A DNA stretch of 64,000 bases from Achromobacter sp. RTa (GTDB lineage Bacteria > Pseudomonadota > Gammaproteobacteria > Burkholderiales > Burkholderiaceae_B), in the NCBI RefSeq assembly GCF_000757485.1, contig NZ_JPYO01000042.1:610830-674829 (forward strand). Reading direction: 5' to 3'. Under the pieces are notes generated by a model. The model made no database searches, had not been told where the DNA came from, and saw only the letters and a program-made list of their open reading frames with translations. Below, in pieces: positions 15,686 to 24,596 of this stretch (position 1 is its first letter; each line of letters begins with the position of its first letter). The position numbers were made by a program, and so were the translations under genes.

Positions 15686-18007
15686 CTAGGGACGAACCGG
15701 CACGAAGGTGTCCAGCTTGGCGTTCAACTGGTCGATCCGGGCCGCCGAATCGGTATCGGTCTTCAGTTTCGCCTCTTCGCTCTTGAAATCGGTCTTGCCG
15801 AAGATGTCCTTATCGCGCACCCGGAAATACATAGATGTGCTGGCGAGCAGGTGGTCGGGCCAGCTGCTCAGCATGGCGTCGTGCACGAGAAAATCGAACA
15901 GCGCCATGACCTTGGGAGGCAGAGGATTCGTTCCCGTGCTCGCCTCGCGCCAGACCTCGAGCAAGCGCCGCTGCGTCGCGCGCTTGGCCTTCATGTCGGC
16001 GAAAGGATCTTTCGGCTTGTCCGCTTCCGTCAATTCGCCGCCGTGTCGCTTTATCATTTCGTTGCGCAGGTTCTGGGGGTGCCGGGGGTTATCGATGTCC
16101 AGCTCCCAGCTATCCATGACGCTCGCATGGCTGGGAAAGGCGCGCCGGTATTCTTCCTTGCGCCGCTCGGTCTCGGCATCCTGCCGTTCCGCCTTTTCGA
16201 GTTCACGGTATTCTTCTTCGAGGCGCTGCCATAGCGGCTTGAAGCGCTGCGGCGGCAGTTCGCCGCGGCTGGCGACCGCGCGGTTCCAGCGCTCTTCCCT
16301 TAGCGCCCTCAGTTCATCCAGCCGAGCCGTGTTCTCCGGTTTCTTCCTATCCTCCTCAGACATGGCCAGGACTCGGCGGTACTCTTCGTTGTAGGCCTGC
16401 TCGGGCGTGAAGAAGTCCCGATCCTGTATCCATTTTTCGGCCGGGTCCGACAATTCCGCCTTGAAGACCGGATCCTGGTAGCGCACCGCGAGCCAGCGCA
16501 GGAAGACCTCCATGTGCGGCATGAAGTCGACGCCAGGCTGGTACTTCACGACGCCGCGATAGGCCTCGACCAGATCGGTGATGTAATAGCTTTGCCCGCC
16601 GTCCTTGATCTGGGAGCCTAACGAAAACTTGTCGTAAGTCTGCGGGCGCTTGGAACGCAACTGCTCCATGCTGTAGATAGCCACACCATTCGACAGTGCG
16701 GCATTCAGCATGTCCCGTAGCGGCACTCGCGACAGTTCCGTGCGCGAGCCCAGCGAACCCTCGGGGCTGACCCCCATCACGTCGCCGCTGGATCCCGGGT
16801 AAAGGTATTGTTCCCCCCGGGTCTTCTCCAGGCTGTCCAGGCGCTGATTCGCACGCAGTTCGTGCGCGGCGGCGAAATGCATGCATTTCGCCACCGCGCC
16901 AGGCACGGTCAGCGTACGGTCCTTGTGCGTTTGCTTGATAAGGTCCGTAAATGGCAAGAACCCGAGGAAGGTGCTTTCGTCCATGATGGACGACACCGAA
17001 TCCAGCAGGCCCAGGAAGCGTATCTGGATCTCGGCGCCGCGCGCGCCGTTCTGCCCCGGAAACACCAGGTCCTTGTCGTGGCGGCGGCGGTACTTCTTGA
17101 CGACGTCGTTGACGAACTGACGGGCCATGACGCCGCCCCGGTCGCCGCCGAACACCGAGATTTCGATCCGCCGCACATTGTTCATATCGGCGCTTACCGC
17201 TTCGTGGGCCGCTTTGAGCTGGCGCAGCGCCGCGTCCACACGCTTGTCCACGCCCGTGCCCATCAGATAGGCCACGGTCTCGTTGTCGCGTATGATGGGA
17301 ACGCCTTCCAGCGCGGTGGATTTGACGATTTCCTTGCCCGCCGTCCACGCGACCTTCAGCGGATTGTTCTTGAAGCCGCGCCAGAATCCCCGGACGGTTC
17401 CTTTTGCGCGGTTGGCCATGCGCTCCGGGTCCCACGCATTCCAGACCCGCACAACCTTGTCGGGCAGCGTCTTGACGTCTTTCACGACGTCCTTGTAGGC
17501 CTTTACCATAGGCTGGAATGAGCCTTCCTTGATCGCTTTCTGCACCGCGCCTTGCGCTCGTTTCAAGGCATCATGCTCAGGGATCTCATCGATCCGCGTA
17601 ATATTCTTGGCCGCGTTTTTGGCGTTCTTGACCGTCTCGCTGAGTACCTTCTTGCCGGCTACCGTCGCGCCGTAGATGAAATCGTCTATCTTCGCGTCCT
17701 CGTTCAGATCCGTGCCCAGCCCCGAATAGTAGAAACGGAACCAATATTGATTCACTGGCCGGTCTTCATCCTCGTGCGCATAGTGCGCCTCCCAGAGCCG
17801 GCAGATATTCGAATAGAACGTGGGATGCTCGCTGTCCAAGTCCCGGTGACGGCCAAAGCCATCGAAGAAGAAACCGATGCGTATCACCGCGCCGCATTCG
17901 TTGCAGTCCTGCTTGGGATAAGCCGCCTCGTTCTCCGCCATCTTCTTGAGCACGGAGGCCGGCGTGCGATTTACCTGCGGCATTCCGTCGGGTGCCTTGT
18001 CAGCCAT
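15686..18007 (-). CDS. Tle1-like (DUF2235) T6SS effector with altered nucleophile motif
   Basis: The 773-residue product has the DUF2235/Tle1 alpha/beta-hydrolase pattern: IRIGFFFDGFGRHRD near residue 42, ISVFGGDRGGVMAR around residue 289, FLGLLDSVSS with Asp336, and LVHDAM with His709. Tle1 enzymes are T6SS phospholipases that normally carry GxSxG (often GFSRGA); here the nucleophile position is Asp289 in GGDRGG, so ordinary serine-esterase chemistry is doubtful. The Asp and His positions are kept. A long charged region (about 510-640) separates the core from the His segment. The start overlaps the preceding DUF3304 gene by 8 bases. The upstream VgrG and DUF4123 adaptor imply T6SS delivery. 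It may be inactive, differently active or a decoy. Confidence 0.82.
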   Translation of the reverse strand: MADKAPDGMPQVNRTPASVLKKMAENEAAYPKQDCNECGAVIRIGFFFDGFGRHRDLDSEHPTFYSNICRLWEAHYAHEDEDRPVNQYWFRFYYSGLGTDLNEDAKIDDFIYGATVAGKKVLSETVKNAKNAAKNITRIDEIPEHDALKRAQGAVQKAIKEGSFQPMVKAYKDVVKDVKTLPDKVVRVWNAWDPERMANRAKGTVRGFWRGFKNNPLKVAWTAGKEIVKSTALEGVPIIRDNETVAYLMGTGVDKRVDAALRQLKAAHEAVSADMNNVRRIEISVFGGDRGGVMARQFVNDVVKKYRRRHDKDLVFPGQNGARGAEIQIRFLGLLDSVSSIMDESTFLGFLPFTDLIKQTHKDRTLTVPGAVAKCMHFAAAHELRANQRLDSLEKTRGEQYLYPGSSGDVMGVSPEGSLGSRTELSRVPLRDMLNAALSNGVAIYSMEQLRSKRPQTYDKFSLGSQIKDGGQSYYITDLVEAYRGVVKYQPGVDFMPHMEVFLRWLAVRYQDPVFKAELSDPAEKWIQDRDFFTPEQAYNEEYRRVLAMSEEDRKKPENTARLDELRALREERWNRAVASRGELPPQRFKPLWQRLEEEYRELEKAERQDAETERRKEEYRRAFPSHASVMDSWELDIDNPRHPQNLRNEMIKRHGGELTEADKPKDPFADMKAKRATQRRLLEVWREASTGTNPLPPKVMALFDFLVHDAMLSSWPDHLLASTSMYFRVRDKDIFGKTDFKSEEAKLKTDTDSAARIDQLNAKLDTFVPVRP

Positions 18008-18779
18008 TCTTGTCTCCCGGAGCCGTGCCCGTCGCCTTCAGCCTGGCGATTTTCTCTTCGGGCATGGACTCCACCGCCTGCGCGAAATCTCCCGGTTGGC
18101 GGCCGGGCCTGGCCAGCACCGCCGCGATCTCCGGGTCGGCATCGAAATTCGATGCAACCGTGAAGTACAGGTACATGTACTGCCGCATGTCCTCTTTATC
18201 TTCAATGCGGTACTTGATCCAGGCCGTCTTGGCCACCTTGGCCAAGACACGCCTGACTTCGGAACTGTCTCGATAATCCTGTAGGACATCGCGATGCTGT
18301 AAATACAGCCAGCGGGTGGTATCGACGATGGGAATGCGAACCTGCCCGAGCAGCTTGCGGCTGAGCGCCATTTCCATGTGCTCATCCGGATAGATGTGCA
18401 GTTCGAGATACAGCGGCCCGTCTCCGGGCGGGATGGCCGAAGCAGGGAAGTGCACCGGCGTTTCCTTGTTGAAAACCACCTCGTCCAACGTGCCATCGTC
18501 CAAGTGCTTTATGGCTTCTTCCCCGTCCACGCCTCTCCATCGCACCTTGAAATCGGTGCCTTTCAGCTTGTAGCAGCAGGTGACCGAACCCTCCCCGCCA
18601 CCCGCACCAATCGAGCCCGTTGCAGCAAAATTCCCCTCGGAGTCCGTGATCCGGATCCTATCCAGGTCCCAAGGCGTGTAGTTGTACGTGATGAAGGACA
18701 AGCCTCGATAGCTGGGCTCGCCATTGCAGCCCGCCAGCATTCCCAACCACAGCAACAAGACAATCAGACTTTTACGCAT
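18000..18779 (-). CDS. DUF3304-type lipoprotein, first copy (candidate immunity)
   Basis: The product is 259 residues from ATG 18779. The frame stays open upstream, but there it overlaps the adaptor gene; the MRKSLIVLLLWLGMLAGC signal peptide and lipobox fix the start. As in the second copy, YNYTPWDLDRIRI, the glycine-rich turn and TCCY follow. The C-terminus ends differently from the copy at 14354-15109. It overlaps the DUF4123 gene by 8 bases on one side and the Tle1-like effector by 8 bases on the other, so all three are probably translated in a coupled fashion. An immunity protein encoded just before its effector would be in place before the toxin is made. Confidence 0.8.
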   Translation of the reverse strand: MRKSLIVLLLWLGMLAGCNGEPSYRGLSFITYNYTPWDLDRIRITDSEGNFAATGSIGAGGGEGSVTCCYKLKGTDFKVRWRGVDGEEAIKHLDDGTLDEVVFNKETPVHFPASAIPPGDGPLYLELHIYPDEHMEMALSRKLLGQVRIPIVDTTRWLYLQHRDVLQDYRDSSEVRRVLAKVAKTAWIKYRIEDKEDMRQYMYLYFTVASNFDADPEIAAVLARPGRQPGDFAQAVESMPEEKIARLKATGTAPGDKNG

Positions 18780-19737
18780 CGTTCTCCTCCGCCCGCGGCA
18801 GGCTGTCCCATACCGCGTCAGGCACATCCGCCAAGGCTTGCGACAGGCCCGGGCCCCGGCCCTTGAACGCGCGCAACGCCGGCTGAATAGCCTCGTGTTC
18901 ATCGAAACGCGGGGAAATGGTGATTCCCCACGCCACATAATCCAGCATGTCGCGCTCGGTCTCCACGCCGTAGCCGCGCGCGCGCGCCATCTGCTCCAGA
19001 ACGCGCTCGTACAGTTCGTCCTGCCGCAGGCCGCTGCCCAGCACTCCCAGATAGAGCCGGCGGATCTGCTGGGCCAGCTTGTCCGGATAATCAAGCTCCA
19101 ATAGGGCGAGATGCTGTTCCAGCGTGAACGGATGCGGCCGCGGCAGGCCGGCAACGACCTGCCGCCCGGCGCCGCGCCCCTTCCATTGGGCAAGCTCCCC
19201 ATCGCGGCGCAGGTAGCGCACCAGGTTCATGGGCGCCAGGAAGCGTTCGCGTTCGGCATCGCTCCAGACCTGGAACGCCCGGTCGAGGATGCGGCTGTCG
19301 TAGAAGTGCAGGTAGTATTCGCGGCCGTCCGGCAGGCCGTAATCGTTGAAATAGGCGCAATGCGCCATCAGTTCGGCCAGGGCCAAGGGCGACAGCAGGT
19401 AGGTCACCGCGAACTGTCCGCCATCCGTCTCGTGCAGCCTGCGCAGCATGCGCAGCAACTCGGAGGTATACGGCTCATCCGTGCCGCGCCGCAACTCGGC
19501 GCGCGCCAAGTCGTCGATCTCGATCAGCAAGGGTTCGATTTCACCGTAGACGGCCAGTTCGGTGCCCAGCCAGACCGAGCCGTAGCTGAGTTCGGCGCTG
19601 GCCCGGACAGGTTCGGCCAGTTCCGCGCGGCCGCGGAAATCAACCAGCAGGTAGGCATTCGCCGGCACGCCTGCTTCGGTGGAAAGGGTTTCCGCCTGCC
19701 GCAGCAGATCGCCAAGTAGGGCTTCCCAATGCTTCAT
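18772..19737 (-). CDS. DUF4123 T6SS effector adaptor/chaperone
   Basis: The product is 321 residues from ATG 19737, 13 bases after the VgrG stop; an upstream in-frame ATG (19791) would lie inside vgrG and is rejected. The N-terminal half has the DUF4123 pattern: a YLLVDFRGRAEL opening, YGSVWLGTEL, a central TYLLSPLALAELMAHCAYF region, and YLHFYDSRILDRAFQVW. Proteins of this family (Tap-1/TEC) load effectors onto a cognate VgrG. Its place between vgrG and the Tle1-like effector with its immunity gene is the textbook arrangement. It should act in the cytoplasm. Confidence 0.87.
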   Translation of the reverse strand: MKHWEALLGDLLRQAETLSTEAGVPANAYLLVDFRGRAELAEPVRASAELSYGSVWLGTELAVYGEIEPLLIEIDDLARAELRRGTDEPYTSELLRMLRRLHETDGGQFAVTYLLSPLALAELMAHCAYFNDYGLPDGREYYLHFYDSRILDRAFQVWSDAERERFLAPMNLVRYLRRDGELAQWKGRGAGRQVVAGLPRPHPFTLEQHLALLELDYPDKLAQQIRRLYLGVLGSGLRQDELYERVLEQMARARGYGVETERDMLDYVAWGITISPRFDEHEAIQPALRAFKGRGPGLSQALADVPDAVWDSLPRAEENDA

Positions 19738-19750
19738 CGCGCGCCCGGCC

Positions 19751-22630
19751 TCAAGCCTTGTCCGTGATGGACTGCACACCATCGTGCGCATCCAGCACGC
19801 ATTGCTTGCAGACGGTGTATTGGGGGAAGGCGTAAGGCATGCGGTCCGGTCCCGAGAACTGCTTGTTCCCCGTCTTCACATCGATCCTGCCCGGCGCGGT
19901 CACCGTGATGTTGCCGCCTTCGAGCACGATGCTGGCGCCCGCCGCCGTTGCGATGCGGATGCGTTTGGGCGCGGCGCATTCGACGGACGTCTGGGCGCTG
20001 CCTATCCTGATGTCCTTCTGCGCCTGCACGCGCAGGATGTCGTGCTGCGCCTGGACGTCCACATTGCCCTTGGCCGAGATCAGGTCCAATCCGGAGTCCG
20101 CCCCGCCCTGCTGCAGGCCGGCCACGATGCCCAGCCCCTGGCCGGTGTGCAGGCGCAGCGCGCCCATCACGGCCAGGTTCTGGTCCTTGCCCGAGGACCA
20201 GTGCACGGCTTCGCCGGCGGTGTATTGCATGTGCTGGCCCGCGATCTGCGCGAGGCCGGCGCGGGCGGCCATCAGCACCACCGGATCGGTGGGGTGCGGC
20301 ACTTTTCCTTCTGCCGCCTGCGTGTGCTTGGCCGATGCGTCGCCGCGCGCGCTTTCCAGGCTGTCGCCGGCGACGGTGCCCGACACGGCGCGGTGCATGG
20401 CGGCCAGGGGGGCCTTGCCGCCATCCAGCGCGCTCGCTTCCGGCCCCCTGGTGCCCAGCGCGGTCGCCAGGCGCAGCCCCTCGTGCGCGCCGGCCACGCT
20501 GTCCAGCGACCGCGCCATCTGGTCCGTCTGGCCCGCCAGCGCCTGCAGGCCCGCGGCGTCACCCGCTCCGCTGGCGGGGCCGCCCGTGGAAACGTAGGTG
20601 CTGAGCAGCACGCCGGCGCCGCCGCGCACCGCGCCGTAGCCGTCGCTGCGCAGTTCCGCGCCCAGGCCGCGCAGGCCGCCGCGGTAGTTGCCGGCCTGGT
20701 GGATCAGGTGGCCCAGGTTCAGCTCGCTGGCCTCCTGGCTGCTCTTGATCTGCACGCGCAACTGGCCGTCGGTGTCGTCGAAGACGATCTGGTTGTAGCC
20801 GGACCCGCCGAATTCCTTGCTTTTGAAGCCACTCAGGGCAGCGGCGTTGCGATGGTTCGCGTCGCCCGCGCCGGCGCCGTGCCAGGCGGGCGCATTGCCG
20901 GACGCCAGGTTGGCTTGCGCGCTGGGTGTGGCGTCGCGCGCGGCGGCGTAGACCTGGGTGTCGGCCTGGCTGCCCTGGCGGCCGCCCGGCGTGGCGGGCG
21001 TGCCGCCTTCGCCGCGGCCGTTGTACAGCGCGCCCACCACGATGGGCTGATCCACGTCGTCGTCCAGGAACCGCACCAGCACTTCCTGCCCGATGCGCGG
21101 CACGAAGCTGATGCCCATGCCCGCGCCGGACTGGCGCTGCGCCACGCGCACCCAGCGGCTCTTGGCCTCGCCGTCCTTGGCGTCGCCCTGCCAATGGAAC
21201 TTGATGCGCACGTCGCCGCGCTTGTTGCGCAGGATCTCGTCCTGCTCCTTGGCTTGCGCTCCGCCTTCGGCATCGGTCACCACCGCGGAGTGCACCCCGT
21301 GCACGGAAGGCGCGCCGCTCAGGCGCGCGCCGCGTTCCTGAGGCAGCTCGGGGCGCCAGGGCCGGTCGCAGCGCACGGCTTCGAAACGATTCGCGTAGCC
21401 GACCTCGCGCGCCTTGGCCAGGACCGCGGCATCCGCCGACGACGCCGTCGCGCCGGCTTGCGGCTCGCCTCCCGGAGGCGGCGGCGCGTCCTCGTCCAGC
21501 AGCAGGTGCGCGTCCAGCCCGCCCAGGCGTTGCGCCAGGGAGGCGCGCGTCTCGGGCGGCAGGTTGTTGATGCCCACGTGCTCGATGCGATCCAACGCGA
21601 ATACCGGCTCGAAGCCGTCCTCGCCCGCCGGCCCCAGGGACGACATGGCTTGCAGCGTGAACCGCGTGCCCGAACGGAAGGTGCGCACGCCGCCGCGGCC
21701 GATGAAGGTCTCGGCGCGGGCGCGCACGGCCTCCATGGCCAGGGTGGCCTGGCGCCTGGCCTGGGCCTCGTCGGCAAAGCCGCCGTGCCCCACGGGCTCG
21801 TACCATTCCAGGCCCGCCGCGTCGTCCTCTCCGCTGGCGGGGTTGACCAGCGCCTCGGCCGCTACCGCCCGCTTGCCGCTGTCGTGCCAGCCCAGGACGG
21901 TGATGCGGTCGGGCACGCGGCGGCGCTGGCGCGCCAGCGCTTGCACGGTGTCGCGGGATTCCGTGGCGTCGGCGCGATGAAAGCGCACGCCGCCGCCGGC
22001 GGACTCCTCGTCCTCCTGCAGGCCGCGGCTGTCGGTGAAAATCAGCAGCGCGTGCCTGGCCGGCGCGTCTGCATCTTCCACCACGGTCCATCCCAGGCCC
22101 GCCTCGGCCAGCAGGCGGCTCAGGAATTCGTAATCGGTCTCGCGGTACTGCGTGACGTAGGGCCGCGGCGCCAGATCGGCCAGCGCCGGTTCCACGTCGG
22201 GCGCGATGCGGTAGGCATAGCCCTCGTATGCGTCCAGCACGTGGCGCACGATGTCCTGCACGGGCTTGGCTTCGAAAATGCGGCTGGTGCGGCGCTGCGT
22301 GGCCAGCCACAGCCATGGCGCGACCGTCAGTCGATAGCGCGCCAGGCCGGCGTCGCCGGACAGCAATTCCGCTTCGCGGACCAGGCCGCTGCGGCTGGCG
22401 CGGCTGCCGTCCGCGCGCGTGGTCCACAGGGTGAGCGGGCGGGCGATCATGTCGTTCAGGGACAGACCGGCGCTGTCGGCCAGCGCCACGATGCGCATCT
22501 GCGCCACGCCCGACAGCGCTTCGCGCCCGATCCAGCCTTCCACCTGCAAGGACGCGAGCGCGCCCTCGCCTTCCAGGCTGTAGAGGCGGGCATCGGAACT
22601 GAACAGGCCGGCGGTCGCGGTCGAATCCAT
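19751..22630 (-). CDS. vgrG: VgrG spike protein delivering the Tle1-like effector
   Basis: The product is 959 residues from ATG 22630; the frame runs further upstream but overlaps the preceding gene there. Domains in order are a gp27-like region (TQYRETDYEFLSRLLAEAGLGW), a gp5 OB region (RVAQRQSGAGMGISFVPRIGQEVLVRFLDDDVDQPIVVGALYN), and DUF2345 with a beta-helical tail. Unlike the other VgrG here, it has no cargo domain: it ends shortly after a YTVCKQC motif. The DUF4123 gene follows at 13 bases, so cargo is probably bound non-covalently. AAAAAGG lies about a dozen bases before the ATG, a weak site. Confidence 0.94.
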   Translation of the reverse strand: MDSTATAGLFSSDARLYSLEGEGALASLQVEGWIGREALSGVAQMRIVALADSAGLSLNDMIARPLTLWTTRADGSRASRSGLVREAELLSGDAGLARYRLTVAPWLWLATQRRTSRIFEAKPVQDIVRHVLDAYEGYAYRIAPDVEPALADLAPRPYVTQYRETDYEFLSRLLAEAGLGWTVVEDADAPARHALLIFTDSRGLQEDEESAGGGVRFHRADATESRDTVQALARQRRRVPDRITVLGWHDSGKRAVAAEALVNPASGEDDAAGLEWYEPVGHGGFADEAQARRQATLAMEAVRARAETFIGRGGVRTFRSGTRFTLQAMSSLGPAGEDGFEPVFALDRIEHVGINNLPPETRASLAQRLGGLDAHLLLDEDAPPPPGGEPQAGATASSADAAVLAKAREVGYANRFEAVRCDRPWRPELPQERGARLSGAPSVHGVHSAVVTDAEGGAQAKEQDEILRNKRGDVRIKFHWQGDAKDGEAKSRWVRVAQRQSGAGMGISFVPRIGQEVLVRFLDDDVDQPIVVGALYNGRGEGGTPATPGGRQGSQADTQVYAAARDATPSAQANLASGNAPAWHGAGAGDANHRNAAALSGFKSKEFGGSGYNQIVFDDTDGQLRVQIKSSQEASELNLGHLIHQAGNYRGGLRGLGAELRSDGYGAVRGGAGVLLSTYVSTGGPASGAGDAAGLQALAGQTDQMARSLDSVAGAHEGLRLATALGTRGPEASALDGGKAPLAAMHRAVSGTVAGDSLESARGDASAKHTQAAEGKVPHPTDPVVLMAARAGLAQIAGQHMQYTAGEAVHWSSGKDQNLAVMGALRLHTGQGLGIVAGLQQGGADSGLDLISAKGNVDVQAQHDILRVQAQKDIRIGSAQTSVECAAPKRIRIATAAGASIVLEGGNITVTAPGRIDVKTGNKQFSGPDRMPYAFPQYTVCKQCVLDAHDGVQSITDKA

Positions 22631-22658
22631 TGCGGGTAAAAACCTTTTTTCTAGAGGC

Positions 22659-23519
22659 TCAGGGCTCGATGTTGGCCTGCGGATTGGGGCATTCGGGCGC
22701 GGTTCCCCAATGGCCGGCGCAGACTCGCAAGCGGCACTGCTCGCTTTCCAGGAACCCGAGCTTGCGGCATTGCTCCAGGCGAGTGGGCAAGGGCGAGCCC
22801 GGCAGTTCCCGGACGAAGACGCCATCGGTCTTGTACACCTTCGTGCCGGGCGGCGAAGCGGGAGGCAGCCCATAGGACATCAGCGCCGCAAGCAGCGCCG
22901 CGTCGGAATCATTGCGCGGCGCCTTGGCGCGCGGCGGCGCGGACGGCGCCGTTGCGGCGTGCGCGCCGCTCGCGGCATGCTCGGCGCGCCGCACCGTCGG
23001 TCCCGCGCCCTTGGACGCCTCTGGCGCGGACAAAGCGGCTTGCGGCGGCGCGGCCGTGACTGCGAGCGCCGAGAGCGGGTTCTGCGCCACGCGGGTGTCG
23101 TCCTCGTCGGGCCGCGTCAATTGCGCCAGCGGATGATCTTCGATGATGGCCGCGGAGGACGGCTGCGCGCCGGCCTCGCTAGCGGCGGCGGGCGTGGCGG
23201 CTGCCGCCGCGGGCGGCGGCGCGGCGGCCGGTGGAGATGCCGGCGGCGCATCGGATTTCGCCACCACGGGCAAGTCCGGCGCATCGAACACGGCGAGCAG
23301 ACCCGCGCCCGCCGCGCCGATCAGCAACAGCAGCAGCAACAGCAACGGAGCCCGGGAACGGCGCTTCGGCGCCAGGTGCTTGACCTCGGCGTCGGGCACG
23401 CGGCCTTCGAGCGTTGCGAGAATGCGCGACGAGGCGCGTTCATTCGGAGACGGTGAACGTCCAGCCAGCAAACTAGGAGCGGAGGTCGGTGATCGCGATC
23501 TTTTTTCGTCTTCTGCCAT
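22659..23519 (-). CDS. Single-pass membrane protein with four-cysteine C-terminus
   Basis: The product is 286 residues from ATG 23519 (GGGA upstream). A basic cytoplasmic N-terminus of about 50 residues is followed by a very leucine-rich membrane segment (about 54-78), a long Ala/Pro-rich stretch (to about 230), and a compact C-terminal domain with four cysteines (EQC, EQCRLRVC, PEC). It opens the leftward operon, 28 bases before vgrG, and is divergent from the TagX-like gene. I do not recognise a family. The architecture suggests an envelope-spanning accessory whose tip is disulphide-bonded in the periplasm; that is inference. Confidence 0.75.
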   Translation of the reverse strand: MAEDEKRSRSPTSAPSLLAGRSPSPNERASSRILATLEGRVPDAEVKHLAPKRRSRAPLLLLLLLLIGAAGAGLLAVFDAPDLPVVAKSDAPPASPPAAAPPPAAAAATPAAASEAGAQPSSAAIIEDHPLAQLTRPDEDDTRVAQNPLSALAVTAAPPQAALSAPEASKGAGPTVRRAEHAASGAHAATAPSAPPRAKAPRNDSDAALLAALMSYGLPPASPPGTKVYKTDGVFVRELPGSPLPTRLEQCRKLGFLESEQCRLRVCAGHWGTAPECPNPQANIEP

Positions 23520-23710
23520 GCGAGGTCCCGTGTTTGCAGGGAAGCGTGCGCGCCCCTGTAACCAAGGGGTTTGAGAATACCCGATGACATCAGCCCGATC
23601 ACCATTTCTTGTTACGAGTTCTAAGCCACAGACGCGTTTTGCAACGTCCAAGCGCTTGCCTGAATCTCAAATAGAACAAAAGATTACGCCTTCGTAACCG
23701 AGGGACCTCA
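23520..23710. promoter_or_regulatory. Divergent promoter region of the effector and tagX-tssM operons
   Basis: These 191 bases separate leftward and rightward T6SS operons. TGTAACCAAGG at 23557-23567 repeats exactly the element at 5263-5273 in the other divergent T6SS region, in the same orientation relative to the leftward gene. A GTTACGA / TTCGTAAC inverted pair flanks the more A+T-rich middle part. GAGGG lies five bases before the rightward TTG start. Promoter hexamers are not assigned. Confidence 0.5.
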
Positions 23711-24559
23711 TTGCTTCTCCTGCTGCCGCTATATTTCCTGCTCGCCATCGGCGTGTCCGCGCTGCTCGTCTTCCCGTCATTCCGGGAGGCCGCCGCGCGG
23801 GGCACGCGCGCGCTCGCACAGGGCGTGCGCCAGAGAATGGCGCGCGGCGCGGGCCACGCGGGAGAGGTGGTCGAAGGGTCCGCGCAGGCGGTCCGCGCGG
23901 GCTTCGGAAAGGCCGGTGGCGCATTCTCGGCCTACCGCTGGCATATCGCGATCGGCCTGCTGATCGTGTTGTTTCCGTCGCTTTTTGCTTTCGTCATGCG
24001 ACACAATCACACATTTGTTTACGAGGATCGGACCGCCGGTCCGGACCCCCGCATCCAGGCCTTGCTGACCGGTGAAAGGCTGGTCCCGCCGCCTCCGCTT
24101 CCTCCCGAAGCCTTCACCACGCGCGAGGTGGAGCTGGTGCGCCCGAATCTGGGCGGCGCGAGCCGCGACTGGAATCTGCTGGACGCGGACTACCGCCAGC
24201 GCCTGCTGGCCGCGTACCGCGTCATGCGCGAGGAACATGGCTACGAAATGGTGCTGATCGAAGGCTACCGCAGCCCCGAGCGCCAGACGCAGCTGGCCGG
24301 CATGGGGTCGCACGTGACCAACGCCGGCGCCTACCAGAGCTACCACCAGTACGGACTGGCCGCCGACAGCGCCTTCCTGCGGGATGGAAAAGTGGTCGTG
24401 TCGGAAAAGGATCCCTGGGCCATGCGCGGCTACGAGCTCTTCGGCGAAACCGCCGAACGCGTCGGCCTGACCTGGGGCGGGCGCTGGAAGATGATGGACT
24501 TCGGCCACACCGAGCTGCGCCGCCCAGGCGTCATGCGGCGCGACGGAGCCGCGAAATGA
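23711..24559 (+). CDS. tagX: TagX-like M15 (VanY-type) peptidoglycan peptidase
   Basis: The product is 282 residues from a TTG start with GAGGG five bases upstream; no in-frame ATG precedes the first membrane segment. Two membrane segments (about 1-20 and 78-98) frame a basic loop, and the catalytic domain follows. The M15/VanY zinc motif is present as SYHQYGLAAD (His212, Asp219) with the second histidine in DFGHTEL (His266). TagX of Acinetobacter is a VanY-family peptidase that opens peptidoglycan for T6SS assembly; this gene's position before tssM fits that role. The name is by analogy and its cleavage specificity is not shown. Confidence 0.85.
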   Translation: MLLLLPLYFLLAIGVSALLVFPSFREAAARGTRALAQGVRQRMARGAGHAGEVVEGSAQAVRAGFGKAGGAFSAYRWHIAIGLLIVLFPSLFAFVMRHNHTFVYEDRTAGPDPRIQALLTGERLVPPPPLPPEAFTTREVELVRPNLGGASRDWNLLDADYRQRLLAAYRVMREEHGYEMVLIEGYRSPERQTQLAGMGSHVTNAGAYQSYHQYGLAADSAFLRDGKVVVSEKDPWAMRGYELFGETAERVGLTWGGRWKMMDFGHTELRRPGVMRRDGAAK

Positions 24560-24596
24560 TCCCGACCGCCCTTGCCGCAAACCTGATAGATCGCCC

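Noticed and set aside
18780..19202. N-terminal extension of the DUF3304 lipoprotein
   Set aside because: The extension overlaps the DUF4123 gene in another frame, and a clean signal peptide with lipobox begins at 18779.
19679..22639. Long open frame antisense to the second VgrG
   Set aside because: Same GC-bias shadow effect; no start context and no recognisable motifs.
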